A DNA stretch of 10,436 nucleotides from Pseudomonadota bacterium. Its GTDB lineage: Bacteria; Desulfobacterota; Desulfarculia; Desulfarculales; JAHJDS01. Below, piece after piece: positions 1 to 6,523 of the stretch; position 1 is the first letter of the stretch; every line of letters begins with the position of its first letter. The position numbers and the translations under genes are program-made. The notes under the pieces are model-generated. The model searched no databases, was not told the origin of the DNA, and was given only the letters and a program-made list of their open reading frames with translations. The stretch spans positions 1 through 10,436 of the forward strand of contig JAHJDS010000051.1 in NCBI GenBank assembly GCA_018812395.1. Direction: 5' to 3'.

Positions 1-1259
1 AGGCGCAGGACCCGCCAGAAATCGACGGCGTCGCCGACCAGCACTTCGTTTTGGTCGCGCCGGCCCCGGCGCAGGCCGACGCCGCCGACCAGACGGTCGG
101 CCATGCCCCGCAGGCGCCACCACGCCTGGGTGCTGTGCCAGCCGTGGCGGCCGCCCAGGCGGGTGAGGACCGCCCAGACGTCCTCGGCCTCGGCCTGGAG
201 CCGGACCCGCCAGCCGGTCTCGTAGACCGTGCCGCCGGAATACGGGGCGTCGTCGCAATAGGGCCATTCGGGGGGCATCAGGCGCCCGGCGTCCATCCAG
301 CAGGTCTCGACCGACTGCTGCCGGACGCGCTCCAGGGCGCGGGAAATGGCCTCTTGGCAGCCGATCAGTTTTTGCGGCACCAGGCGGGTGACGGCGTCGT
401 CACCGACAACGACCGTGTTGCGCAGCCCTTCGGCCAGGGGACGGGCCATGGAGGCCGGCAGGGGCGTCACCAGATGGATCCAGTAGGAACTCAGCCGCGG
501 GCTGAAAAAGGGCACCGGGATGATCCATCGACGGCGGAGCCCGGCCAGTCGGGCGTACATCTGGAACAGCTCGGCGTAGCTGACCACGTCCGGTCCGCCG
601 ATGTCCAGGGTCCGGCCGGTCGTGGCCTCGTTTTCGAGACAGCCGATCAGATAGCCCAGGACGTTGGCGATGGCGATGGGCTGGACCCTGGTCCGGACCC
701 ACCGGGGGGTGATCATCATCGGCAGGCGATCGGCCAGATACCGCAGCAACTCGAACGAGGCGCTGCCGGCCCCCAGGATCATCGCCGCCCGGAGGTAGGT
801 CGTCGGCACCGGACCCGAGGTCAGGATCCGCCCCACCTCGGCCCGGGACCGGAGGTGGTCGCTCAGGGAGTCCGTCTCGTCGCCCAGGCCCCCCAGGTAG
901 ATGATCCGCTCCACCCCGCCGGCCGCAGCGGCGGTGACCATGTTCTGGGCCGCTTGCCGGTCGGCCGCGGCGTAACCCTTCTTGGCCGCCTTCATGGAGT
1001 GCACCAGATAGAACACCGCCCGACAGCCGGCCGCCGCACTCTCAAGGGAATCCTGGTCCAGGACGTCGCCCCGGGCCAGTTCGACGTTGGGGTCCGAGGC
1101 CCACGGCCGGCAGCGGAGTTTGTCCAGGGACCGGCCCAGGGCCCGGACCCGGTGGCCGGCCTCCAGCAGGCGGGGGACCAGCCGTCCGCCGACGTATCCG
1201 GTCGATCCCGCGACCAGGACCGGCTTGTCGGAATCCCGTTTTACTTCGACTGAAAACAT
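1..1259 (-). CDS. SDR-family NAD(P)-dependent oxidoreductase with DUF2867-type domain, 3' end cut by window edge
   Basis: The minus-strand frame is open from ATG at 1259 to the window edge (419 residues). It starts with a Rossmann nucleotide-binding motif, VAGSTGYVGGRL (residues 16-27, G18-x2-G21-x2-G24). The core resembles NmrA/atypical SDR enzymes: an FYLVHSM segment near residues 82-89 stands where a standard SDR would be followed by YxxxK, and an IGGPDVVSY stretch lies further on. From about residue 345 the sequence changes to a second domain (YETGWRVRLQAEAEDVWAVL, then GWHSTQAWW and GVGLRRGRRD). This matches my memory of the SDR-DUF2867 family, whose members are usually near 480-500 residues, so some 60-80 residues are missing here. 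A GGAG (1270-1273) lies 10 nt before the ATG. The gene is divergent from the DUF523/DUF1722 gene. Substrate unknown. The opposite-strand frame over this region is a Gly/Pro/Gln/Arg-rich shadow. Confidence 0.9.
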   Translation of the reverse strand, partial: MFSVEVKRDSDKPVLVAGSTGYVGGRLVPRLLEAGHRVRALGRSLDKLRCRPWASDPNVELARGDVLDQDSLESAAAGCRAVFYLVHSMKAAKKGYAAADRQAAQNMVTAAAAGGVERIIYLGGLGDETDSLSDHLRSRAEVGRILTSGPVPTTYLRAAMILGAGSASFELLRYLADRLPMMITPRWVRTRVQPIAIANVLGYLIGCLENEATTGRTLDIGGPDVVSYAELFQMYARLAGLRRRWIIPVPFFSPRLSSYWIHLVTPLPASMARPLAEGLRNTVVVGDDAVTRLVPQKLIGCQEAISRALERVRQQSVETCWMDAGRLMPPEWPYCDDAPYSGGTVYETGWRVRLQAEAEDVWAVLTRLGGRHGWHSTQAWWRLRGMADRLVGGVGLRRGRRDQNEVLVGDAVDFWRVLR

Positions 1260-1290
1260 GCGATGATTGCTCCGGTAGAGGTTACCTGCT

Positions 1291-1317
1291 ATTTTACCCT
1301 CGAATGATGGAAGACAA
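1291..1317 (-). promoter_or_regulatory. candidate sigma-70 promoter for the SDR gene
   Basis: On the minus strand a TAAAAT -10-like box (1291-1296) is preceded by TTGTCT (1312-1317, spacer 15) or TTTGTC (1313-1318, spacer 16). It sits about 30 nt before the SDR start, in the 186-bp divergent spacer. The spacers are shorter than ideal, so this is a suggestion only. I see no equally good box for the divergent plus-strand gene. Confidence 0.35.
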
Positions 1318-1445
1318 AAGGCATCGCCCGACCAAAGAGGTCGTCCGGGTGGTCTTTCCGGTTGTCATATGGCTCGATCCCGGCGGCCTCGGATCATCTT
1401 CGGGCGCAGCGGACCTAACCCGGATTTTTCGTTGGAGAAGCATTT

Positions 1446-2423
1446 ATGGCCGGCTTCGTCAGACCCCGGGTGGTGATCAGCCGCTGCCTGGGCTTTGACA
1501 GATGCCGCTACGACGGGGCCATCGTCCACAGCCAGGTCGTCGACGCCCTCCGTCCTCTGGTGGACTTCGTGCCGATCTGTCCGGAGATGGAGATCGGACT
1601 GGGCGTGCCCCGCAACCCGATTCGCGTCATCCGGGACCAGGGCGCCCTTCGCCTGTTCCAACCGGCCACCGGCCGCGAAGTCACGTCGCAGATAACCCGG
1701 TTCGCCAAGTCCTGGCTGGCGGCGACGGGCGAGGCGGACGGATTCATCCTCAAGAGCCGCTCGCCTAGTTGCGGCTTCAAGGACGTAAAGATCTACGGCC
1801 CCCAGGCCAAGTCGTCGGTCGTGGACAAGGGGGCCGGCTTTTTCGGCCGGGCCGTGGCCGAGACCCGGCCGGATACCCCCCTGGAGGACGAGGCCCGGCT
1901 GACCAACTTCGTCATCCGCGATCATTTCCTCAAACGATTATTCACCCTGGCCGACTTCGGCCGGGTCAAGGCCGCGGGCCGGATGGGCGCCCTGGTGGCG
2001 TTTCAGGCCCGGCACAAGTGGCTGCTGATGGCCTACAACCAGAAAGAACTGCGGGCCCTGGGCCGGATCACGGCCAACCCGGCCAAGCGACCGTGGGCCG
2101 AGGTGCAAGGCGACTACGAGGCCCATCTGAGGCGGGCCCTGGCCCGGACGCCCCGGTACACCTCGAACATCAACGTCCTGATGCACGGTTTGGGCTATTT
2201 CAAGAGGGAGCTGTCCGCCGGCGAAAAGGGACTGTTTCTGAACAACCTGGAGCAGTACCGGGCCGGCCGTCTCCCCCTGAGCGCGCCGGTGGAGGTGATG
2301 CGCTCCCTGGCCACCCGGTTCGATAATGACTACCTGTTGGGCCAGTCATTTTTCGATCCCTACCCCCGGCCCCTTTTCGGTCTGCCCGACACCTCTCGGG
2401 ACCGGCGGCCGGGTCGGGCTTAA
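1446..2423 (+). CDS. DUF523-DUF1722 protein (TudS/YbgA type)
   Basis: The product is 325 residues. The N-terminal half is a DUF523 domain, the family of the [4Fe-4S] thiouracil desulfidase TudS. The three expected cluster cysteines are visible: C14 (SRCLGF), C45 (PICPEMEIGLG) and C109 (SRSPSCG). C20 is an additional cysteine close to C14. From about residue 190 the protein is a DUF1722 (YbgA-like) domain, recognised by HKWLLMAYNQKELRALG, the N-V-L-M-H-x-L-G-Y-F-K block, EQYRAGRLPLSAP and QSFFDPYPRPL near the C terminus. The two-domain layout and length are normal for the fused family. The ATG is supported by TTGGAG at 1432-1437, 8 nt upstream. Known biology: TudS-type proteins remove sulfur from thiolated uracil; the role of the DUF1722 half is unsettled. 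E. coli ybgA lies beside the photolyase gene. Substrate here is unknown. Confidence 0.92.
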   Translation: MAGFVRPRVVISRCLGFDRCRYDGAIVHSQVVDALRPLVDFVPICPEMEIGLGVPRNPIRVIRDQGALRLFQPATGREVTSQITRFAKSWLAATGEADGFILKSRSPSCGFKDVKIYGPQAKSSVVDKGAGFFGRAVAETRPDTPLEDEARLTNFVIRDHFLKRLFTLADFGRVKAAGRMGALVAFQARHKWLLMAYNQKELRALGRITANPAKRPWAEVQGDYEAHLRRALARTPRYTSNINVLMHGLGYFKRELSAGEKGLFLNNLEQYRAGRLPLSAPVEVMRSLATRFDNDYLLGQSFFDPYPRPLFGLPDTSRDRRPGRA

Positions 2424-2638
2424 GGGGGCCGGCCGGGTCTGGCACTTGGGGGTGGTCAAGACCGACTTGTTTTGATAATATGATCGACAACGTATTTTGA
2501 GAGAGAGGCTCCGAGGCGGAAAGCGGGCGGGGTCGTGTCCAATGAGGTCGACTCGGACGTTGGTCGGACCGTCCCAGGGACGACGCCGAGTCCGTTGGCG
2601 CCCGGCCACTGACCCAAACAAGCAGCGAGGAGTATGCC
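2424..2638. other. 215-bp spacer upstream of tpx
   Basis: No convincing gene is seen. The plus-strand frame from 2497 runs into tpx out of frame and is Arg/Gly-rich, as shadow frames here are. The first half holds an AT-richer patch around 2469-2498 that stands out from the GC-rich surroundings and probably carries the tpx promoter: GATAAT at 2474-2479 or TAATAT at 2476-2481, with no strong -35 box. No clear terminator follows the upstream gene. Confidence 0.5.
2472..2490. promoter_or_regulatory. imperfect 19-bp dyad, possible operator upstream of tpx
   Basis: The 19 bp TTGATAATATGATCGACAA reads as TTG-N3-AT-N3-AT-N3-CAA, which is symmetric at 5 of 9 base pairs around its centre. It overlaps the best -10-like hexamers for tpx. 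A regulator site for a peroxide defence gene is plausible, but the symmetry is modest and it does not clearly match the PerR/Fur consensus. Confidence 0.2.
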
Positions 2639-3154
2639 ATGGCCGAGTTCGAAGGACTGGTCACCTTCCAGGGGTCACCGGTGACGTTGGTGGGGGAGCA
2701 AGTCGAGGTCGATCATAAGGCGCCTGATTTCACCGTCACCGGTAATGACATGCAGCCGGTGGAGTGCTCCTCTTTTCTCGACAGTGTGGTCGTCATCTCG
2801 TCGGTGCCCTCGTTGGACACGCCGGTCTGTGACATGGAAACCCGGAAGTTCAACCAGGAGGCCGCCTCCCTGGGCGACGACGTGGTCATCCTGACCATCA
2901 GCATGGATCTGCCCTTTGCCCAGAAACGGTGGTGCGCCGCGGCGGGGGTCAAACGGGTCATCACCCTGTCCGACTACCTCGACGCCCAGTTCGGCACCAA
3001 ATACGGCGTGCTGATCAAGGACCTGAGACTCCTAGCCCGGGCCGTGTTCGTGGTTGACCGGGACGGCGTCATCCGGTTCAAGGAGTTGGTCAAGGAGATC
3101 ACCATCGAGCCGGACTACGCCGCGGTGCTCAAGGCCGTGCGGCAGCTTACCTGA
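2639..3154 (+). CDS. tpx: thiol peroxidase Tpx (atypical 2-Cys peroxiredoxin)
   Basis: The product is 171 residues, the normal length for Tpx. It reduces hydrogen and alkyl peroxides with electrons from thioredoxin. The peroxidatic cysteine is C64 in the motif SLDTPVCDMETRKFN, with T61 three residues before it. The resolving cysteine is C99 (RWCAAAGVKR), spaced as in E. coli Tpx (C61/C95). R134 in LLARAVFVVDRDG fits the conserved active-site arginine. N-terminal FQGSPVTLVG and KAPDFTV are typical of the family. C43 is an extra cysteine. There is no signal peptide, so it is cytoplasmic or at most weakly exported. GAGGAG at 2627-2632 lies 6 nt before the chosen ATG; an out-of-frame ATG at 2634 is ignored. 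The MaoC gene starts 3 nt after its stop, so the two are probably co-transcribed and translationally coupled. Confidence 0.96.
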   Translation: MAEFEGLVTFQGSPVTLVGEQVEVDHKAPDFTVTGNDMQPVECSSFLDSVVVISSVPSLDTPVCDMETRKFNQEAASLGDDVVILTISMDLPFAQKRWCAAAGVKRVITLSDYLDAQFGTKYGVLIKDLRLLARAVFVVDRDGVIRFKELVKEITIEPDYAAVLKAVRQLT

Positions 3155-3157
3155 CTC

Positions 3158-3733
3158 ATGGGCCGGACGACACCACGGGCCGAATCCGACGGCCGTCAGG
3201 GCGTGGGGTTGACGGGTCGGACGCCGGAGAAGACCGGCCCGGGAGGAGAGATTTCCAGGTGGCGCCGCCAGGCGGCCCGGGGGTTCGCGCCGGGCGCCAC
3301 CTTCACCTACTCACGCACCTTCACTCGTGAGGACTCCGAGGCCTTCGGGGACGTGACCCGGGACTACAATCCGGTCCACTATGACCGCCGGTTCACCGAG
3401 GCCAAGGGGCTGCCGGGGCTGATTTGCCACGGCCTGCTGGTGGCCGGCATGATCTGCGAGATGGGCGGCCAGGTGGCCTGGCTGGCCTCGAGGATGGATT
3501 TTAGGTTCGTCCGGCCGGTCTACTTCGGCGACACCATCACCTGCACCATCGTCATCAAGGACATCGATCCCACGAACCGGGCCCGGGCCGAGGCGACCTA
3601 CGTCAACCAGGACGGTGTCGTGGTCGCCCGGGGCAGCCTGGAGGGCATCCTGCCCGGCCCGGCCGAGGTCGAGATTTTGGGGGAGATGGTGGCCGAGGGC
3701 GACCCGACCAACAAGCTCAGGTCCGAGAGGTAA
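3158..3733 (+). CDS. MaoC-family hot-dog hydratase ((R)-specific enoyl-CoA hydratase-like)
   Basis: The product is 191 residues from the ATG at 3158. The conserved hydratase-2 signature is present: TRDYNPVHYD with catalytic D69 and H74 (D-x-N-P-x-H), followed by GLICHGLLVAGM and, later, the FVRPVYFGDTI strand. These are the usual MaoC/PhaJ features for hydrating trans-2-enoyl-CoA. The real hot-dog fold begins near residue 41 (ARGFAPGATFTYSRTF). The first 40 residues are Gly/Arg-rich and not recognisable, so the start is uncertain. GGAGGAGAG at 3242-3250 is a strong SD-like run, but the only nearby common start (GTG at 3259) is out of frame. In-frame GTG 3203 and TTG 3209 are alternatives. The gene starts 3 nt after tpx; the physiological substrate is unknown. 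Confidence 0.88.
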   Translation: MGRTTPRAESDGRQGVGLTGRTPEKTGPGGEISRWRRQAARGFAPGATFTYSRTFTREDSEAFGDVTRDYNPVHYDRRFTEAKGLPGLICHGLLVAGMICEMGGQVAWLASRMDFRFVRPVYFGDTITCTIVIKDIDPTNRARAEATYVNQDGVVVARGSLEGILPGPAEVEILGEMVAEGDPTNKLRSER

Positions 3734-3766
3734 TTCGGCCGGGACCAAAAACCGGGTCATCCGAGA

Positions 3767-3797
3767 CCCCGGGAGGCGTGCCCCCCGGGGATTTTTT
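3767..3797 (+). terminator. intrinsic terminator of the tpx-maoC unit
   Basis: A GC-rich hairpin of 24 nt (3767-3790; CCCCGGG pairs with CCCGGGG, then one mismatch, two more G-C pairs and a small CGTG loop) is followed by A and six Ts (3792-3797). It lies 33 nt after the MaoC stop codon, as expected for a Rho-independent terminator. Confidence 0.85.
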
Positions 3798-3807
3798 GTG
3801 GGGGCGG

Positions 3808-3825
3808 GCCCGGATTATTCATGAG
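3808..3825 (+). repeat. left terminal inverted repeat of the 244-bp element
   Basis: GCCCGGATTATTCATGAG. Its reverse complement matches the right end with one mismatch (G versus A at the sixth position). It starts 10 nt after the T-run of the terminator. Confidence 0.75.
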
Positions 3826-4033
3826 GGTTAGTGACGAGGTGTTGATATCCCGAGCGAGAGGCGAAGTTGGAGGCATTTCGGCGCGGAGGTTTTTCGGGCC
3901 ACGATGTCGAGTACGGAAATGGCGAAACGAGCCGCGCGGCTAAGACGAATAACATTCGCGGGCACGACGGCCAAACTTGGGCAGAGGCTCGACGCGAATC
4001 ATAGTGCCCACTGGCACACGCCGCAGTAGAAGT

Positions 4034-4051
4034 CTCATGAATAATTCGGGC
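4034..4051 (-). repeat. right terminal inverted repeat of the 244-bp element
   Basis: On the minus strand it reads GCCCGAATTATTCATGAG. Its outermost base is also the last base of the TAG stop codon of the TPR gene, so the element abuts that gene without visibly disrupting it. Confidence 0.75.
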
Positions 4052-5874
4052 TAGCGGCGACGCTTTCCGGACCGCCGGCCGGGGCCGCGCACCATGTCCA
4101 GGGTCTGTCGCCAGGTGGCGTTGTCCGGGTCCAGGGCCACGGCCCTGGCCGCGCTGGCTCGGGCCTTCTTCTGGAGGCCGTTCTGATACTGGGCCCGGGC
4201 CAGGGTGTCCAGGAAAAAGCCGTTTCGATATCGGCTCAGGGTGACCGCCCGGCGGGCCAGGCTGAGGGCCTTCTTTTTATGGCGCCACCGTTTGGCCTTG
4301 GCCGTCAGATACAGCCAGGCCAGGCCGTTGCTGATAATGGCCGCCGGGGCGCCCTTTTGCCGGGCTTTGCGGTAGAGACGCACCGCGTCCCCGTATTGGC
4401 CGGCCTCGCGGTTGGCCACGGCCAGGAACAGCCAGCCCAGAGCGTTTTGGGGGGCGATCTTGGTCGCCCGCCGGCAATCGGCCGTGGCCGGCCGGAATTT
4501 TTTGACCTTGATGAACAACTGACAGCGCTCGATGAGCGCCGCGGCGTTTTGGGGCCGGACGCTGATGATCCGGGACGTCGTGTCGATCCGAGTTCGGTAG
4601 TGTTTGGCCTGGCCGCGGCGGATGAGTTCGAGGGTTTTTTGCCAGGTCTTGTGTCTCGGATCCCGGTTCAACGCCCGCTGGGCCCAGCCCAGGGCCTGGG
4701 AGTAGCGTCCATTGAGGAGCAGGGCCCGGGCCAGGGTGTCGAGGATGTTGCCGTTTTGATAGTCGGAATAACGGGCCGCCTTGCGGGCCGCCCTCAGGGC
4801 TTTACCCGGGTCCTTGAACTTGGGATCCCTGGCCGTGACGTGGAGCCAGGCCCGACCGCCCCAGGGGAGGGCCAGCCGGGGACTGAGCTTCACCGCCCGG
4901 TCATAGTCGTCCAGGGCCTTCTGGTACTGGCCCAGACTCCGAAAAACCACGCCCCGGCCCACGTAGGCCAGGGTCCACTTGGGCTTGAGTTCGATCGCCC
5001 GGGTGCAGTCCGCCACGGCTAGGCGGTACTTGCCCAGCTTGCGACGGGCGTAGCACCGAAGGTAATAGGCCTGGGCGTCCCGTTGGTTCTTCTTGATCTT
5101 GGCACTCAGGCGTTTGACGCTCCGCTCGTACCGGGACCTCTCAGCCGGGCTCAACTCGACCGGTTCCGGAGTGATCTTGACCGGGGCCGGCTGGGCGGCG
5201 GGTTTGGCGACCGGCTTGGCCACGGGTTTGGGCGAGACACTCGGCTTGATCGTTTTTTTGGCCACCACGGCCGGGACGGGTTTGGTCTTCGGTTTGGAGC
5301 TCGTCTTGGCCGGCGGGGGCTTGGGTCGGGTCCGCTCGGCCTGGATCTTCTTCAGGATGGCCGTCACTTGGGCCAGGTTGTTCCGGGCCAGCTCGAAGTT
5401 CGGACGGATCCGGAGGGCCCCTTCGTAATCCTTTTTGGCCCGGCGGTAGAGTTTCAGTCGGGCGTAGGCGTAGCCGCGGTTGTTCAGGGCCTCGGCGTAG
5501 TCGGTCCGGAGTTCCACGGCCCGGCTGTAGTCGCCGATGGCCCGCCAGTGCATGCCCTTGGCCGAGTGGGCCAGGCCGCGGTTGTGAAAAGCGGCGGCGA
5601 ACTTCGGGTTGAGCAGGATGGCCTGGCCGAAGTCGCGGATGGCCAGGTCATAGCGCTTAATCATCAGAAAGGCGCTTCCCCGGTCGTTGTGGGCCGGGGC
5701 GAACCGGGGCCGGAGTTCGATCACCTGGCTGAAACAGGTCACCGCCCGGTTATACTGGCCGGCCCGGTAGGCCGACAGGCCCCGCTGCAGCCATTCGCCG
5801 GCCGTGCGGGCTAGGGCCGTCCCGGGCCACATCAATCCCACGATCAAGCCCGACATCACCAACCGTCTGATCAT
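4051..5874 (-). CDS. exported TPR-repeat protein with internal duplication and Pro/Lys linker
   Basis: The product is 607 residues. A signal peptide covers residues 1-22, with likely cleavage after A20-L21-A22, so the protein is probably periplasmic. Four perfect 34-residue TPRs follow at 25-58, 59-92, 93-126 and 127-160 (pattern NxRGxAYxxxxxYxxAxxDYxxAxxxxPxF). A low-complexity linker rich in Pro, Lys and Ala covers roughly 175-240. More TPRs follow (YYLRCYARRKLGKYRLAVAD, then VGRGVVFRSLGQYQKALDDY). The C-terminal part contains a repeated module: KALRAARKAARYSDYQNGNI-LDTLARA and KALSLARRAVTLSRYRNGFF-LDTLARA, each followed by a DP-x3-TW-x2-TL segment. The tail is strongly basic (GRRSGKRRR). 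TPR arrays bind partner proteins; no catalytic domain is seen. GGAGG at 5882-5886 sits 7 nt before the ATG. It lies 49 nt downstream of the small anchored protein gene and is probably co-transcribed with it. Confidence 0.92.
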   Translation of the reverse strand: MIRRLVMSGLIVGLMWPGTALARTAGEWLQRGLSAYRAGQYNRAVTCFSQVIELRPRFAPAHNDRGSAFLMIKRYDLAIRDFGQAILLNPKFAAAFHNRGLAHSAKGMHWRAIGDYSRAVELRTDYAEALNNRGYAYARLKLYRRAKKDYEGALRIRPNFELARNNLAQVTAILKKIQAERTRPKPPPAKTSSKPKTKPVPAVVAKKTIKPSVSPKPVAKPVAKPAAQPAPVKITPEPVELSPAERSRYERSVKRLSAKIKKNQRDAQAYYLRCYARRKLGKYRLAVADCTRAIELKPKWTLAYVGRGVVFRSLGQYQKALDDYDRAVKLSPRLALPWGGRAWLHVTARDPKFKDPGKALRAARKAARYSDYQNGNILDTLARALLLNGRYSQALGWAQRALNRDPRHKTWQKTLELIRRGQAKHYRTRIDTTSRIISVRPQNAAALIERCQLFIKVKKFRPATADCRRATKIAPQNALGWLFLAVANREAGQYGDAVRLYRKARQKGAPAAIISNGLAWLYLTAKAKRWRHKKKALSLARRAVTLSRYRNGFFLDTLARAQYQNGLQKKARASAARAVALDPDNATWRQTLDMVRGPGRRSGKRRR

Positions 5875-5923
5875 ATCCTCGCCTCCGATTTTAACCTCAC
5901 CCGGAGCGTCCGGCCCTCCGGTC

Positions 5924-6367
5924 TCAACGACTAAACGCCAGGAACAGACCGATCACCAGCAAGGCCCCGAAACCGGCCAGCCAGACCCACCACAACCGTC
6001 GCATGAACGAGTCGTGCTCCGGCGACCAGAACGCCTTGCGGGGAAAAAACGACAGGTCATAGTCATTGGCCTGGAGGTAATCCCACAAAAAGGGATTGTG
6101 GGCCTGGATGCCGGCCAGGATGTGGTCGATGGTCGGCCGAATTTGGTTGTACTCCAGGGTGTGATACCGCTCCTGGAGAGAAAAAACGGCCTTGTCCTGG
6201 TCCTGACCCTCGCGGCGGTAATGACAGTAATTGATGAACAGCCGCTGCTCGAACTCGGAAAAGATGTCTCGGAGCGCCTCCACATCCGCGATCACCTGGC
6301 GCTGGACATCCTGGTCAACGGGCGGCCGAGACTCCTGACTGACCGGAAGTTGAGTGTCCTGATTCAA
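5924..6367 (-). CDS. small protein with C-terminal membrane anchor, family not recognised
   Basis: The preferred product is 147 residues, starting at TTG 6367. The frame is open further, to a TTG at 6451 (175 residues). I prefer 6367 because a very strong SD, GGGAGGGAGG (6374-6383), lies 6 nt upstream, and because the 6451 TTG coincides with a -35 box. The body is polar with many Gln, Asp and Tyr residues, contains the helix-rich stretch VEALRDIFSEFEQRLFINYC, and ends in a hydrophobic segment (LWWVWLAGFGALLVIGLFL) followed by AFSR. This predicts a tail-anchored inner-membrane topology with a cytoplasmic body, since no signal peptide is seen. It is upstream of the exported TPR gene on the same strand, so a membrane partner of that protein is possible. 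I do not recognise a family. The opposite-strand frame is less protein-like. Confidence 0.8.
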   Translation of the reverse strand: MNQDTQLPVSQESRPPVDQDVQRQVIADVEALRDIFSEFEQRLFINYCHYRREGQDQDKAVFSLQERYHTLEYNQIRPTIDHILAGIQAHNPFLWDYLQANDYDLSFFPRKAFWSPEHDSFMRRLWWVWLAGFGALLVIGLFLAFSR

Positions 6368-6373
6368 AAAAGT

Positions 6374-6383
6374 CCTCCCTCCC
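6374..6383 (-). promoter_or_regulatory. ribosome binding site deciding the TTG start of the anchored protein
   Basis: On the minus strand GGGAGGGAGG ends 6 nt before TTG 6367. No comparable SD precedes the more distal TTG at 6451, so this site chooses the shorter product. Confidence 0.7.
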
Positions 6384-6421
6384 TGGCCTGGCGTCCGGTC
6401 CAAAAGCACAATATTCACTTC

Positions 6422-6451
6422 AGGATAGATGTTTCCGGTCGCCCCGGTCAA
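6422..6451 (-). promoter_or_regulatory. candidate sigma-70 promoter for the small anchored protein and TPR gene
   Basis: On the minus strand TTGACC (6446-6451, 5 of 6 to consensus) and TATCCT (6422-6427, 4 of 6) are separated by 18 bp. Initiation would fall near 6414-6416, giving a short leader of about 47-50 nt before the TTG start at 6367. Confidence 0.45.
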
Positions 6452-6494
6452 TCAAAAAAGCCGGGCCGGGGACCAAAAAAGCGAAAAGTATTCC

Positions 6495-6523
6495 TTGACA
6501 CTTGACACTTCATAGCGTAGGGT
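6495..6523 (+). promoter_or_regulatory. candidate promoter with tandem TTGACA for the redoxin-like gene
   Basis: A perfect TTGACA (6495-6500) is followed after 17 bp by TAGGGT (6518-6523, a weak -10). A second perfect TTGACA at 6502-6507 forms a 7-bp tandem repeat (CTTGACA twice, 6494-6507) but has no good -10 at the right distance. The position, about 60-85 nt before the ATG at 6582, suits a promoter. Confidence 0.5.

Larger units (their letters stand above)
3808..4051. mobile_element. MITE-like noncoding element with 18-bp terminal inverted repeats
   Basis: Between the terminator and the TPR gene lie about 244 bp whose two ends are inverted copies: 3808-3825 and 4034-4051 match at 17 of 18 positions and diverge inward after about 22 bp. 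The interior has no recognisable gene and reads less GC-rich than the flanking genes. It contains short dyads: GCCGCGCGGC (3931-3940), CGAAT-AAC-ATTCG (3946-3958) and GTGCC-CACT-GGCAC (4004-4017). One frame is open from 3835 to a stop at 4027-4029, with a 41-residue basic reading from ATG 3904, but it has no SD. No transposase is present, so this is a nonautonomous element, a decayed IS remnant, or a dispersed intergenic repeat. GCGG occurs at 3804-3807 and 4054-4057, which could be a target duplication, but this is weak in such GC-rich DNA. The right end touches the TPR stop codon. Confidence 0.6.

Noticed and set aside
51..1253. 400-residue plus-strand open frame
   Set aside because: Its translation is Gly/Pro/Gln/Arg-rich and family-less, while the minus strand encodes a clear SDR-DUF2867 protein over the same bases.
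1304..1498. 64-residue plus-strand frame overlapping the start of the DUF523 gene
   Set aside because: It has no SD and no recognisable pattern, and it runs into the real gene in another frame.
6368..6451. Longer form of the small anchored protein starting at TTG 6451
   Set aside because: This TTG is part of a likely -35 box and has no SD, while TTG 6367 has a near-perfect SD.
6454..6482. CAAAAAAGC repeated on both sides of a GC-rich block as a terminator
   Set aside because: The A-runs are in direct repeat and the GC block does not form a clear hairpin followed by a T-run that would serve a known upstream gene.
5804..6505. 233-residue plus-strand frame opposite the small anchored protein
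   Set aside because: It overlaps both minus-strand genes, lacks a clear SD, and has a shadow-like composition. The minus frame has a strong SD, a promoter candidate and a membrane anchor.
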